Shown here: in pieces, positions 47,039 to 59,267 of the stretch | Numbering within the stretch: position 1 is the stretch's first letter | How the letters are laid out: each line of letters opens with the position of its first letter | Source: Hysterangium stoloniferum | Lineage: Eukaryota; Basidiomycota; Agaricomycetes; Hysterangiales; Hysterangiaceae | Direction of reading: 5' to 3' | NCBI GenBank assembly: GCA_015178975.1 | Contig: WHVD01000024.1 | Span: forward strand, 372,001 to 436,000 | DNA: 64,000 nucleotides | Notes under the pieces: model-generated | The model's database searches: none | Told to the model about the DNA's origin: nothing | Seen by the model: the letters and a program-made list of their open reading frames with translations, nothing else | Made by a program: the position numbers and the translations under genes

Positions 47039-48939
47039 TGTCAGAAAATTGGTTGTTTGAGCTTCACAAGAAGCTTTGGAAACAAGAGTCATTAAGAGCC
47101 AGTATATTCCGCAGTGCTAAAGTTACGCGTACTCATTACTCTGAATTACAAGCACGGCTCGACGTCGCACACCCGTCACGCAACTCGAAAACCTATGAGG
47201 CGGCGGACGTTTTATCCATAAAACTGGATGTCCTCAACACGTTTGTTCCTGTCCAGTCATCCACCAGTGATGACGATTACTTCAACGCCGAAGACAAACT
47301 CAATCCTGATGTCGACATGAAGGACGATTCTGTCTCCGATGCCCATGTCGTCGTGGAGGACGACTCCTCCGGCGACGACTTCAACCATGACGACCTTTTT
47401 GAGCTCCTCCCAACCAGGATTCGATATATTGATATCACGCCCCTCAATCTGATAAGTCTCCCACCCGTTCATTTCCCCCTGCTTATACGGGACGAGTACG
47501 AGGCTTTATCTTCGATACTGGATAAAAGGAAGAAGGGTACAGGCGGAAGCTGCCTTATCACCGGCCAACCAAGCTGTGGCGAGTGTAATTTACTGTAGTG
47601 CACTTACCTTAACTGACTTGCATTAATCAATGCATAGGAAAGACTTCCTACCTCTTTCTCCTTCTCATGCACCGTATTCTACGTGGCGAACGTACCATTT
47701 TTCAGAATGCATCGGGCGCAGTTTACGAAATATCGAACATTGTACAAGAACTGTCCCGATCAAATGTGTTAAACCACAATGACGTAGTTGCTCTCGTCGA
47801 TGCAGATCAGAACCATCCCGCCCCGACGTTCGAAGTCCAACAGTCAGGGGCTCGTATTGTAGTAACGTCGTCACCCAAGGATAAGAAAGTTCGTTCGTGG
47901 ATGAAACATCTACCTGGCGGAAATGTAGCGATTGCCTACATGATGGATCCTTTCACCTTCCGAGAGTATCTCCTGGCTGGGTTTGTGCATTTACGTCGTA
48001 ATTTCTGCTTGTCTTAATGTTGTTTATAGGATATTCCTCCATCCTCAGGATCTTACCTATGCCCGTCTCCATGCTGCTAGGACATGTCTGGGCATTAATC
48101 CACGTCGATGCTTCCTTGCAAGCACTAGCCCCGCTTGCTTGAAAAATGAGGTTGCTTCGGTCAACGACGTGATCGGAGTTGTGCCCAGATCGACCAGCAT
48201 CATTTCCCTCATTGATGACACCCGCGGCAGTGGCGAGTTTTCACATTACCTGTTCGAAGTACACAGTCTCGATGATGACCATTTTTTCTCGGGTTGTTTG
48301 ATCAAGCCTGTTTCTGAGTGGGTGTTTGGACGCTTGTTGGAAAAATACGAGGAACGGCAGGCTAGCGCTGCGCGCGAGCTCTATGATCTCATCCGAAGGG
48401 AACCAGCACTCGCCCCTACCAGTGGAATCATCTGGGAGCGGCAGTGTCACAGGTTCTTCCGATCCCTTCGATTTTCCCGCTCCTTCAACCTACGTTCCCT
48501 CGACGACCCCAGTCAAACCATTATCTGGGATTATCCCGGCGGTACCGAGCATAAAGCATTCGAATCCGCTTCGTTTTCAACCGAGCTTGAGGCACAAATC
48601 CGACGTAAAACTTCGACATATTTTCAACCATTATCAGCCTGTTACCCAACCCTCGACTCTTTGTTATATCGTCCAGACCGTCTCGACTTTCTTCAAATGA
48701 CAGTAGCCCAGAATCACCCTAGCAAAATTGCCGGCTTCCAACGCATTCAACGTGGTCTCAAGCTGAAGGGGCCCGCCTCTAACCTTCGACCTTCTAAGGA
48801 ACAACCTTGGATGTTCATTTTTATTGTGCCGGAGGAGACAGCGCCATCCTTCACGAAGCAACCATTTGGAGAGGTTTGCGATTCAAAGGTCAAACAGTAT
48901 GTTCTCGCGTTGTCACAGAAGGACATATGGGAGTACTGA
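47039..48939 (+). CDS. P-loop NTPase-type protein of a CRN/RHS-like fungal family
   Basis: Start ATG 47039 (MSENWLFELHKKLWKQES). The N-terminal third contains an acidic linker. Then SCLITGQPSCG is joined across a short intron (about 47583-47638) to GKTSYLFLLLMHRI, giving a Walker A site. A second exon has HNDVVALVDADQ (possible Walker B). Another intron (about 47980-48029, GTTTGT..TATAG) leads to the long last exon, which closes with WMFIFIVPEETAPSF and VKQYVLALSQKDIWEY, an ending I know from a large basidiomycete family of CRN/RHS-like proteins with P-loop plus nuclease-like domains. Function of the family is unsettled (effectors or selfish/regulatory proteins). The donor of the first intron is not a clean GT in the needed phase, so the gene may be damaged there. 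Confidence 0.6.
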
Positions 48940-49362
48940 GACGTCGTCACTATAACACGTCTTTCTTAGACAGCGCCTCCCCTTGTAGTTGCATCTCTTA
49001 ACGCCGAAGGGCAATCCTATCACTTTACTGTACTTTTCTTGTTCGTGTAAAACTACCACATGAATATACATCTGTGCCTTGCGGCACTATAGGCTCATGC
49101 AAAAGTACGCTGTCCGTGGTGTATAGTGTACATGAGTGAATTTGACATGCGATCGAGTTGTGTATACCATTACTGTGTTGTTTTTATCTAGCGCGTCCGC
49201 TTGTCCCATTATAGTAAGTCAATCTCGTACATTGTCCCTATCCCCTATCCCCTGTCCCTGCATAAAAGGCTGATTGTTCTTGAAGGTATACTCCCCTCCC
49301 CCAAAAACGAAGTAGCATCCTACCTTATCTAGTCTGCCAATGAATATCAGGTTATGTGTCAG
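48940..49362. other. Intergenic, no feature recognised
   Basis: Downstream of the P-loop gene. Contains short pyrimidine-rich runs (CCTATCCCCTATCCCCTGTCCC near 49230) but no gene or element end. Confidence 0.4.
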
Positions 49363-51420
49363 GTCTGGGGTATGGAAAGCCTTTGGAAAGTGATATTGAC
49401 CATGTTTCCATTAAAAATGATTTTCTTCCTTACAGTGGTCCCTCATATATCAAAATCCCCTCCTGCAGTGGCCATTATGCCATGTTTTCCATTGAAGGGT
49501 TCATATAGTGATCAATTGCCACAGAATTGGCGTATGTGATTACTTGAGGTTCAGTTGTCTGGGGTGGTAATTGGGTTATGAGTGCATAGATATAATTTCT
49601 TGATGTGTTGATGACTGATGGAGCAATTATTATGTTAGCATTGGGTTGGTTTGGTATGCTACACTGCTAGCATCTCCTCATTGATTAACATGGAAATGTG
49701 GAAAATGAGGTGAAATGCTTGCATACTATTGGAAAGTTGGAGAGTCCAGGAAAGTGAGCCAGCTTGTGCTATAATTTCAAAAGGGCCTAAGAATTTCTCA
49801 GCAAGTTTTTTAGAAGGTCGGGCAGTTCAGAAGAATTGAGCTTTTACAAAAACCTGATCACCAATTTTAAAGTTAGGAGGTGGGATCCTGTTTTTATCTG
49901 CAGAATGCTAATAGTGTTCCTGAGCAGAAGAAATAGCTTTCCAAAGTTCTTGATGTAACTTGTCGAGGTCAGTAATAAATTCTTGAGCATGAGCAGATGC
50001 CAAATCTTGTTTGGAATGTACTGTGAGATTCAGATTATAGCCTTTATTGGCAAAAAAGGGAGAGATGCCAGTAGTTGTATTCAGAGAGTTATTGTAGGCG
50101 AATTCTGCAAGCAGAAGAAGGGATTTCCAGTTGTCCTGTTGGTAGTTGCAATAGATGCGGAGGTATTGTTCCAGGGTTTGGTTGACATGTTCTGTTTGTC
50201 CATCACCTTCCAGATAATATCCTGAGATGAAGTGTAATTTCATGTCAAGGGCTTTTCTGAGGGCCTGGAAGAAATGGAAAACAAACTTGGAGCCTCAATC
50301 GGAAGTTACATGAGATGGAACACTATGTTTGGAAAAATATGTGAATAATGAAAAGTTTTGCTAATTGTAAGGATGTGATTGTATCGTGAGTGGGGGGTAT
50401 GAAAATTCCTTGTTTCAAGAATCGATCCACAACAACTAGGATGGATGTAAAGTCTTTGGAAGTTAGAAGTTGTTCAATAAAATCCATGGAAATTGAGTTC
50501 CAAGGTTTTTCCAGTATCAGAAGTTGCTTGAGAAGGCCATACGGCTTATGTCTCTGGGATTTAGAGCATAAGCAGGTGGTGCATGACTTACAGAACTGGG
50601 TTACAAAATCTCGGAGGTTGGGCCAAGTATATTCTCTTCAGACTAGACCAAGAGTATTGTTAATGCTGTAATGTCTAGAGATTGGATGATCATGTTTATA
50701 CTGAAGTACATGAAGTCGGAGATTATCGGAATCTGGAATGTATGTCCATTAAGCCAGATGAAACCTTGAGAGTCTTGTGACCATCAGGGTTGATCAAGGT
50801 TATTGGGGACTTGGTGTGGCTTGAGGGCCAGATCAGAAGTGAGTGCAGAAAGGATCTCTTGATGTAATCACTCAATGTCCATAATCATAATGCTATGCAT
50901 AATTGGATAGTAGAGGGAAGTCACTCGAATAGATGTGGAAAGTTGCTGTGTTGTAAAAACTGGTTTCACGTTATCAACAGTGTAGTTACTTCCCCCTCTT
51001 TAGGATAGATGTCCCATCATCAGGTCATGGCATCTGGTTTTCCACCAAGACATCTGGGTCAGAAATGGATAATCATGTTGAAAGCGGAAAGAAATTCAGA
51101 CCAGTGGGCTTGCCAGTGGGTCAAAAGTTTAGTAGTGGAAAAGTATTTGAGATTTTTGTGATCAGTAATGATATCAACAGGAGTTGCGGAACCTTCGAGG
51201 TAGTGCTGCCAATGTTTGAAAGCTTCAAAGATTGCCAAAAGTTCCTTATCATGAACATCGTAGTTGAGTTCAGAAACTGAAAGTGTCTGAGAAAGAAATG
51301 TAAGCGGATGAATTTCACCATTAGAATCTTGAACATAAAGAATTGTGGCAATTGCATAGTTGGAAGCATCAGTTTCCACAATAATTGGAACATCAGATTT
51401 CCAATGAGAAAGAATCAGAG

Positions 51421-52142
51421 TGTTACGACTGCATCGCAACCCTTCGCATGCCGACGGTCCCCGATGGAATACCCTCGTTATACTCTTCGACAATACAAGA
51501 TCTCGGAAGCCGTCGGTCCCCCGACGCTGACGTATGCTCTCCGGTCAATCAAACCCGACTACGCCTTTCTGTCTGGTTATGCTTTGATATGTCCCTTTCA
51601 TCATGTTGATCCGTCTCATCTTATGTTCCACATATGTCTATCTATATTTGTAGTCCTCGAACTATTTCCTTTTATCGTAATTTCCATTCTCGGTTATCAT
51701 CTGCCTCCGAACTAATCATAAACTTCCTGTTCCTAGTCAAGCTTATTGTTAATGCCGTTTTCCGCCCTCCTCCCCATTAGTACTTTCTAGACGCCTGTTA
51801 CTTGTATATGAACTCGCTGTAATTGTAGTTACTAGGCAATCAGAATATTGACTCAGAATACCCTCATACGTCTGTAGCAGTCTCATACTAGAAGAATCCC
51901 CCTTCTGCCTTCGCGTGCGCTCGCCCACTCTCAGCCCCGATCCCTTGGCCCGACACTTGACTTGTCCTTCGGTTCCGATCGGTATCTCGCCGAAAGGTTC
52001 TTCTTAGGATTTAGTCTTCACCTGTCCGAAATTTAAGGACAACCTACGGATATTTGCGAGGGCGCAGCACATAAGCTGAAGCCAAGTCCTCCCGATCGGT
52101 CCCCATCGGCCACCGACATTAGTCAGTTTCTAGTTCTTAACA
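51421..52142 (+). repeat. Solo LTR-C (722 bp) in G3
   Basis: Begins TGTTACGACTGCATCGC and ends AGTTCTTAACA, with 5-bp duplication CAGAG (51416-51420 and 52143-52147). It is clearly richer in CpG than its surroundings. It shares the U5 core GCGCAGCACATAAGCTGAAG with LTR-A and LTR-B but little else. The high CpG content and exact target duplication point to recent arrival. Confidence 0.88.
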
Positions 52143-53234
52143 CAGAGTGGAAGTGAAAGCATTTTTTAAAGTCTGGAAAGCAGAGTGGCATTTGTCATCA
52201 AAAACCCATGGTTGAGATTTATAGGTAAGGTGAATGAGTGGCATTGTAATATCCAAGTAGTTCCAAATAAAACAACAGTAGAAGTTTGCAAAATCTAAAA
52301 ATGACTGGATGCCTTTGACTTTCTGTGGGTTGGACCAGTCACAGACAACTTGAACTTTAGTTTCATCCATATGGAGACCATTGGGTCCAATAATAAAACT
52401 TAAATATTCAATAGAATCCATGTTGAAATAGCATTTTTTACCATTGGCAAAAAGACCATTCTTTTGGAGTCTTTGGAAAACTTCATGGACCTGCTCATCT
52501 CATCATGAAGAGTGGGATCCTCAGAAAATACTGAAATGTCATCCAAATAGACTATAACACATACGTCAAGTATGTCAGAAAATATATCATTAACAAAACA
52601 TTGAAAAGTGGAAGGGGCATTGGTAAGGCTGAATGGCATAATCAACCATTCAAAGGATCCATAGCAAGTTCAAAAAGTAGTTTTCCATTCATTGCCCTCG
52701 GCAATTCGGACCAAATGATAGGCATGTTTAAGGTCTATTTTGGTGTAAATCTGAGATTTCTGTGGGGCATCAAGTAGGTCGGTAACGAGCGGAAGTGGAT
52801 ACTTATCTTTTCATGTGATGGAATTTAAACCTCAGAAATTGACACAGAGTCAAAGGGAACCATCCTTTTTTTTTTGACGAAAAGGACAGGCACTCCATAC
52901 GGAGACTTTGAGTGATGGATAAAACCTATTGACAGATGTTCATCCAAGAACTCCTGAATAGACGAAAGTTCTGATTGGGATAACAGGTAAATAGGTCCTA
53001 ATGGAGGGTTTGAACCAGGCTCAATATCAATTTTTTTAAGTCGTAAGGCTTATGTGATGCAAGCCAGTCAGCTTTTTGCTTACTGAAAATGTCCATGAAA
53101 TCATGGTATTTTTCAGGAACTCCTTCCAGATCGGCTTTTAGCTCAGATAATTCTGGAGTCATCTGGGATGTTCCACATGGGAACCAGATAGACATGTCAC
53201 AGACTTGAGTAATTGCCATATTGCTAGTGCCATC

Positions 53235-54026
53235 TGTTAAGTTGCATGCACGGAGCTTATTGGAGGGTTTCTGGAGAAACCCACAGGAAAGCTGGTAGGA
53301 CTTGGCTTCAGCTTATAGGCTGCACCCTTGCGAGATCACCTTGTCCAATTTCAAATGGGTGGATGGGAATCCTGGGGAGTCCAAGTGGGGTTCATGGGTT
53401 GAGAAGTTGGGGAGTCAAGATAGATAAGTCAGAGGTCGAGTGGTAAATGGGTCAGAGCCTGTGGGCTCCGACGAGTAAAAGCGGTGTGTTTCAAAGAGGA
53501 GAATAGAGTGGAAAATATACTAAGATTACTGGGGAGAATCTAAGCTGATTTTCTGACTGGATTGTATGTATGTACAACATCTGCCAGACTATATACATAG
53601 ACTGTGGAATGAATAACATACTAAATCCAGTAATAATCAAAACTAAACTAGCAAACATGAAATGAGATAAATAAACACCAAACTTGGTGTTAGAAATGGA
53701 ATAGAGCAGAGCAGAGTCCAAATCATGACAGGTCATAAAACCATAATGGAAACGGGGCAGGAGCAGAGAACAGGGCTCAGTTAGAGAGCTGACAGGTTTT
53801 CCAAGCGGGGTCTGGTGACTGGTGCATGGGACAGGGTCAGAGATAGACAGGGGCAGAGTCTGGCAGGTATTCCAGTAACTGATACATGAAGTAACGAAGG
53901 TCAAGTGTGGACAGGTCTGACATATAGAGTCTGGCAGGTATTCTGGTAAACTGATAATTGGTGCATGTAGGGTGTGGGTGTATATAAGTTAGTGCCTGGA
54001 GTCTGGTGGGATTTCTGGTCATAACA
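53235..54026 (-). repeat. Solo LTR-A (792 bp) in G3 protease
   Basis: On the minus strand it runs TGTTATGACCAGAAATCC (54026) to GCAACTTAACA (53235). The 5-bp duplication CCATC lies on both sides (53230-53234 and 54027-54031). Excision joins SLHLFDG to SNMAITQVCDMS of the G3 protease. Confidence 0.87.
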
Positions 54027-55525
54027 CCATCAAACAGATGCAAGGAAATTGCAGGAATAGAATGGAATTTATGTTTTGTGGCAAAGGTGGTATCTACAAA
54101 ACAGTGTGTGGAGCCAGAATCTATCAGAGCTGGGAACACTAAATTCCAAGAAGGTCAGAAATGTGTTTTACAAATAGCGAGTTGGGATTAGAGAGAGTGG
54201 ACACGTTGAAACGGATAATCTTGGAAACACAGAGAGAGTCAACACAACCCTCTGTCCATGCAGATTCCGGAGGGTTGTTTACTCTTTTTTTGACTCTGTG
54301 GCAGGTTTTTCCTTGGACATTGTAGTTGTAGTGGAAGTCACCACATGGGCCTTAGAAGAGTTAGACTTAACAGTACAATCAGAAACCTTGTGTCCACCTT
54401 TCCCGCAGAAAAGGCAGAGGTCGTTATCCATGTGTTGTTGTTTCTCCTTTGGGGTGAGTTTACTGTCAGTACCCAACAAATGGGAAATGTCGGGTTTGTC
54501 AGAAGTTGACTGTTTTTTCTTGTTGGATTTCTTGTCTTTTTTCCAATCAGAATTTGATTTGCCAGTATCAGTGCCAGAGTTGCTGGTGTTATTGCCTGAA
54601 TTATTGCTGGAAGACTTGCTAGATGATGCCTTATTGCCTTGAGAATGCTCCATTAGATTCTCTCAAGAAACCTTGGCTTTTTGCTCCCAATACTGGGCAT
54701 CGGATGTCTGAGCTTTAATCCACATGAGTTGGAGAGTTTTCGGCTTTCCATCTTTGCAGATCTCATCTTTAAGGCGTGATGGAAGTCCCATATAGGAATG
54801 GTGCCTGAGGATGGAATCGTCCTAACCACATTGTGCAATAAGGGTATTGAACTTGACAAGGTAGTCGGAAACTCATTGATTGTCCTTCATCTTAAGCATT
54901 ATTAATTCATTTTCTGCTTTGCTGGATTAGTCATAAGGTCCAAAATTAGTTTCCAGTTCTTCTACAAATGCATCCCAGTCGTTGAGCCATACCGGTGTCT
55001 CATCAGATATTCCAGATAGTCTGGGTTTGAACCAATCCTGAGCAGTATCCTTGAGATAAGAGAGCATGAAATTGACTTTTCGACTGTCAGATTTAAATGC
55101 AGCAGGTTGATCACGGAAACTGCATTGGAGAAGAAAATTCTTCAATTTTTTCAGACCTTTGCCAGTAAATGGTTCAGGTTCTTTAACTCCAGTGCAGGAT
55201 GATTCTTTGCTTTCCTCAGTGGATTTCAAATAGTCAGCAAATTTCACAATGGAGTTGACAAACATCATTTCAGCTGGTTCAATCTGAAGATTTCTTTTTC
55301 AATTTGTCTGGCTATTCTTCTACTTCATTGTTGGAAACATTGAGAGTGTTGGGATCCTTCACTACCTCGGTAACTTCTTCAATGAAGGCTGATACTGTCA
55401 GCTGAATTGGAGTTTTGGGTTGGGTGGTATAAAGTTGCAATGGGGATTGAAGTTGAGATAGTCCTTTGGCAGCTTTGTGTTTGGGACCCATGATGAGTGA
55501 GTCACAGAGTTGAGATCTGATATAC

Positions 55526-57034
55526 TGTTAAGTGCCATGTTGGGACTTATTCTGGAACCATTGGAAAGTCACCAGGAACTCAGAAACTATCAGATAGGGT
55601 CAAGACATTAGCTTCAGCTTATGTGCTGTGCCTTTATGCAAACACTCAGGAGTCCTTAATTTCAAAGATGGGACTTATGCTGGAAGTTGTGAGGTATCAG
55701 CATTATCTCATCATGTTCTCTTAATTTTCTTTGAATTATTTAATATTTTCTCGAATTTTTTTTGTATTTTTACTATGTTTATTGTGAAAAATAGGCCTTA
55801 TTCCTTTTAACTTCACATAAATAATAGCATATTTGGACTTATATTATGTATGGTATTATTACTTAATTAAATTATTATAATTTTTAACTAATTATTTATA
55901 TTTTATTTACTTAGTTATTACTGCCCGGCACATTGCCTTGCTTGTATGTGTACATTTGGGCGTCACATGACACATTACCTAATCCAGCTCATACAGTCAC
56001 ACAAGTGACTGTAACACTAGTCACATGACTTATTAGATAAGTCTCGGTGTTGGGAAGTCACACAAGTCACAGATGTGACTACCCGAGTCATTAATTGATT
56101 CCGCCAACTCATCGTTTGCTTCCATCCTGGGACTGCAGCCTTGAATCTTCATGTTCAGGCAAGAGGTTAGAACCCTTGTCTCAGAGAGGGGAATCATGTG
56201 ATAAATAAAGGGTAAATAATGAGTAGAATATGAGGTCATTATGAATTAATCAAGTACAAGCACTCAGATAATCCAATGCAAATTATTTTCTCTATTAATA
56301 AATTATTTAACACCTTGTTAAATAACTATTAATAGTTACAAATAAGCATACAAGAATCCGAAGCTTTATATCAAGTCTCTGCTAAGTTACTGCGCATATA
56401 CTCAGCTTCTAGCCCCTATTCTCAAGGAATAGTTCTTTTATTTGCTAAAAGAGTCATACACAGTTCTATTGAACCTTTCAATAATCAAAATAAGCATTGA
56501 TTTGAGTTGTTTAAGCTTAATAGCGCAGCTCATTAATCTATCAGTATTTAAATTACTGGACCTTTGCTTGTTTTATTGTTGAAGCTTTGTGACACTATAG
56601 CATATATTGAGCTATCTAAGAGAATCCCCTGAATACATTACAGAAGTCATAGATATTCAGAGTTCTGAAGAGTTCTGAATATTGAGCATGCAGAAAGATG
56701 GAAGAGGGAATAAGAAACTAAGTTGATATCAGATCTAAAGTAAAGTACAAATTCGTGGAAACTAATAAAAGTCTTCTTGTTATTGTACTACAAAATAAGA
56801 CCACAATAAGACAGAAATGGAAGTATTCCAAAATGGAGAATACAATAAGATGGATTAGGGAGACATTATTCCAAAATGGGAATATACTGTAATAAACAAA
56901 CAAGTGAATACTTGTCAACAGACAAGTTACCAAATGTGGAACAAGGGAAGACTACAGAAGATGCAGGAACTATGATGTTCTGTAGTCAGAAGTCAGAGGT
57001 CAGATGTTGAAGTATCCAGGAACAGGTCATAACA
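55526..57034 (-). repeat. 5' LTR (LTR-B) of G3
   Basis: On the minus strand it starts TGTTATGACCTGTTCC (57034) and ends TGGCACTTAACA (55526), then GTATATCAGATC, a plausible degenerate primer-binding site (TGGTATCAGAGC type), 35 bp before the gag ATG. It shares the U5 core GCACAGCACATAAGCTGAAG. It holds an AT-rich segment (about 55670-56640) absent from the copy at 43615, probably a further insertion. Confidence 0.7.
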
Positions 57035-57313
57035 CTTGTATGAGTCCACAAGTGTTGCTAAAAGTGCACTTCATTCTACAACAGATAGGATAACAATGCC
57101 TGTGATCAAGATCCACAATTGCAAAAGCCCAATACAAAAGCTACATCTGCACAGTCTATCTCAAACCTATCATGAACATATCATACAGAATAATGACCCC
57201 TGTGCATTCGATTCCATTCGATCCGAGACCGAAAAATCGTATGTTTTGTTTTCCGCTCCCCAATAGATGGCCACGGCGTCAAGGACGGTGCCTTTTGTGA
57301 CAATGAGAAGCCA

Positions 57314-59041
57314 CTATGAGCTGTCAGCTTTAGCCTTCTTCGCAACTTGAAGGACAGGTACGCCTTTGCCCTTCGTATCAGGACCACCGTCGGGTTCAAT
57401 GGCACGTTTCCTCTTCTCGCCAGCCTCTGCTGCATCGTCCCGTTTAGCCTCCCTATTTCGTCCGCCGCCACGTTTGCCTCGACCGCCCCGTCCACCACGG
57501 CCTCCACGGGCCCCACGACCTCCACGACCTCCGCCTCGCCCTCCAGAGCCGCGATTGTCGCTATTGGAGATAACCCGTTGGGCGGCTGCTTTGGCGCGCT
57601 CGATCTGAAACGCCTTTTCTGTCTCCTCTGGAAAATGCATCGTCAAACGTGCTCTACATGATAGACAACGAATTAAACCAACATACCATCGGGGACTTCC
57701 CATTCAACTACATTGTCATTTACGATTTCTAATTGTTCTCGAATGAAGGCGATATCCTCGTCTGACAGTGTCTTGTCGAATCCTAATAAGCCGAAATCAT
57801 CACCTCGTTGATATTTGACATAAGGGGGTCTCTGGAAGCGTTCTTTCAAAGGCACCTGTGGAAATCGATCAGACTATGGTACAAACACAGTGCAAAAGCA
57901 GCTTACCTTAATCTCTGAAAAACTGACGTCTCCTCCACAGCCAGTGAACTTCAGCGATGCACCTTTCACAAATGGAATTTCGGATTCTTCGACGCTGCCA
58001 CCATCATCCTGATTAATCTTCAAACGGACACCTAGAAACTCCAAGAAAATCTCAGGCTTTTCTTCGGCATTGGACTTCTTCCCCTTCTCCTTCGTACTGT
58101 CCTTGGCGAAAGCATTGAAGCCGCCTTTGCGCTGGGTATAATGGGTGGCCCTATAATCCGCAGCCTTGCCTGTCAACCCTTTTTCTTTGACCTTCATCTC
58201 ACAATAAGCCTCCTTGGACATGGTAAGAAGGTCTTCGCCGTCCCATTGTGGTTTTGGGTCCGCTTCGAGGAACCTCGTGACGCTATCCATGTCTGCATAC
58301 TCACAGAACGCAGAACCCTATTATACTCTCAATGTCAGGACGCTCGAAGTACAGCAGAGCAGGAGCGAAAGAAAGTGCACCTTGAACTTTTTCGTTTGAT
58401 CCATCCGCCGCATGCGCACAGCACTGACTTTTCCCCATTTTCCGAAAAAATTCTCTAGTTCGCCTTGCAATTTGGGCGTCTCCTCGCCAAATCCTTTCTG
58501 TTGAGATTAGAGAATGGGCTTGTGTCAGGGATAGTTGCGATGAAAATACATACTGCATAAACACTTCTTTCAAACTGCCCTACGGGCTCCCGCACTTCTT
58601 TACGCCGACGGACGCTTGTGCCGCTCTCATCAACCTCCAACATATCTGAGCCTTGTCGAAGAACGTCCGCGATCCATGGGAGACCCTTATCCTGGAACTG
58701 ACGCATGCGTTTGAACGAAGAAACTGTAGCCAGAGGAACCCAATGTTCTGCATTTGCGGTGTGCAGTGTCCACATAAAACGGTCGTACGGGAGGTTTGAA
58801 TCGGCAAAGTAAAATTCGACTGTACCAATATTCTAAGTAAGATGTGCGAGAACAAAATGGAGGAGTCACGCTCACTTTGCGTTAGAACCTTTTCCTTGAC
58901 ATCGTCACCAGCTTCAGTACTTCCTTCACCACCAGCAGTCTCCTCAACCTCAGCAGCAGCAGATTCCGTCGCTGGCATATCAACATCTTTAGACTTAGTT
59001 GCGATAGCAGAGACCGGTTTAGAAACTTCAACGGTGGCCAT
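57314..59041 (-). CDS. La-related RNA-binding protein (La/Lhp1)
   Basis: Six phase-consistent exons: 59041-58876, 58819-58554, 58497-58381, 58317-57907, 57855-57687 and 57627-57314 (1443 nt, 480 residues). An acidic N-terminal leader is followed by the La motif (QIEFYFADSNLPYDRFMWTL, then VPLATVSSFKRMRQF), an RRM (YAKGFGEETPKLQGELENFF, then FKGSAFCEYADMDSV) and a second RRM-like part (FLGVRLKI, LKFTGCGGDVSFSEIK, FGLLGFDKTLSDEDIAFIRE). An RGG-rich tail and a basic C-terminus end the protein. La binds 3' oligo-U ends of new pol III transcripts, including tRNA precursors, in the nucleus. The RGG box is longer than in animal La. No defect seen. Confidence 0.92.
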
Positions 59042-59267
59042 AATGGAAATATGGAGAAATACGAGCCTTAATTGAGCAAGACGTTGCCAAAATTGGCAAA
59101 AAAAAAACAAAGTTGTGTAGGAGGTTACGTAAAACTGGAGGTCAGGATCGATTGCCTGAATAGGCAATAGTTCTCGGCATTTACCGAGTGTGGTTTACAA
59201 TTAATCAAGGAATTCTTTTAAGAAGTCTTATTCACCCCTTGTCTCTCAGGTTATCCGTGTTTTTGGA
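59042..59267. promoter_or_regulatory. Shared divergent promoter region, La / acylaminoacyl-peptidase
   Basis: Only 226 bp separate the two divergent start codons, so both promoters and 5' UTRs must lie here. I see no strong TATA box; an A8 tract lies near 59099. Confidence 0.5.

Larger units (their letters stand above)
49363..55491 (-). pseudogene. Ty3/gypsy element G3 (gag-pol), interrupted by two solo LTRs
   Basis: Read on the minus strand: gag start ATG 55491 (MGPKHKAAKGLSQLQSP), capsid (EPFTGKGLKKLKNFLLQC, then AQDWFKPRL near 55050), knuckle CLFCGKGGHKVSDC (near 54400), protease ALIDSGSTHCFVDT (near 54120, split by LTR-A), reverse transcriptase ([37 protein letters not shown] at 52549-52538), RNase H (VETDASNYAIATIL, split from RT by LTR-C) and integrase C-terminal part (HFISGYYLEGDGQTEHVNQT at 50240). 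It is a different lineage from gypsy copies 1 and 2. Multiple stops and shifts. The 3' LTR is not found before 49363, so the 3' end is lost. Confidence 0.83.

Noticed and set aside
57366..57608. Arg/Pro-rich plus-strand frame
   Set aside because: Shadow of the RGG-rich tail of the La gene on the other strand.
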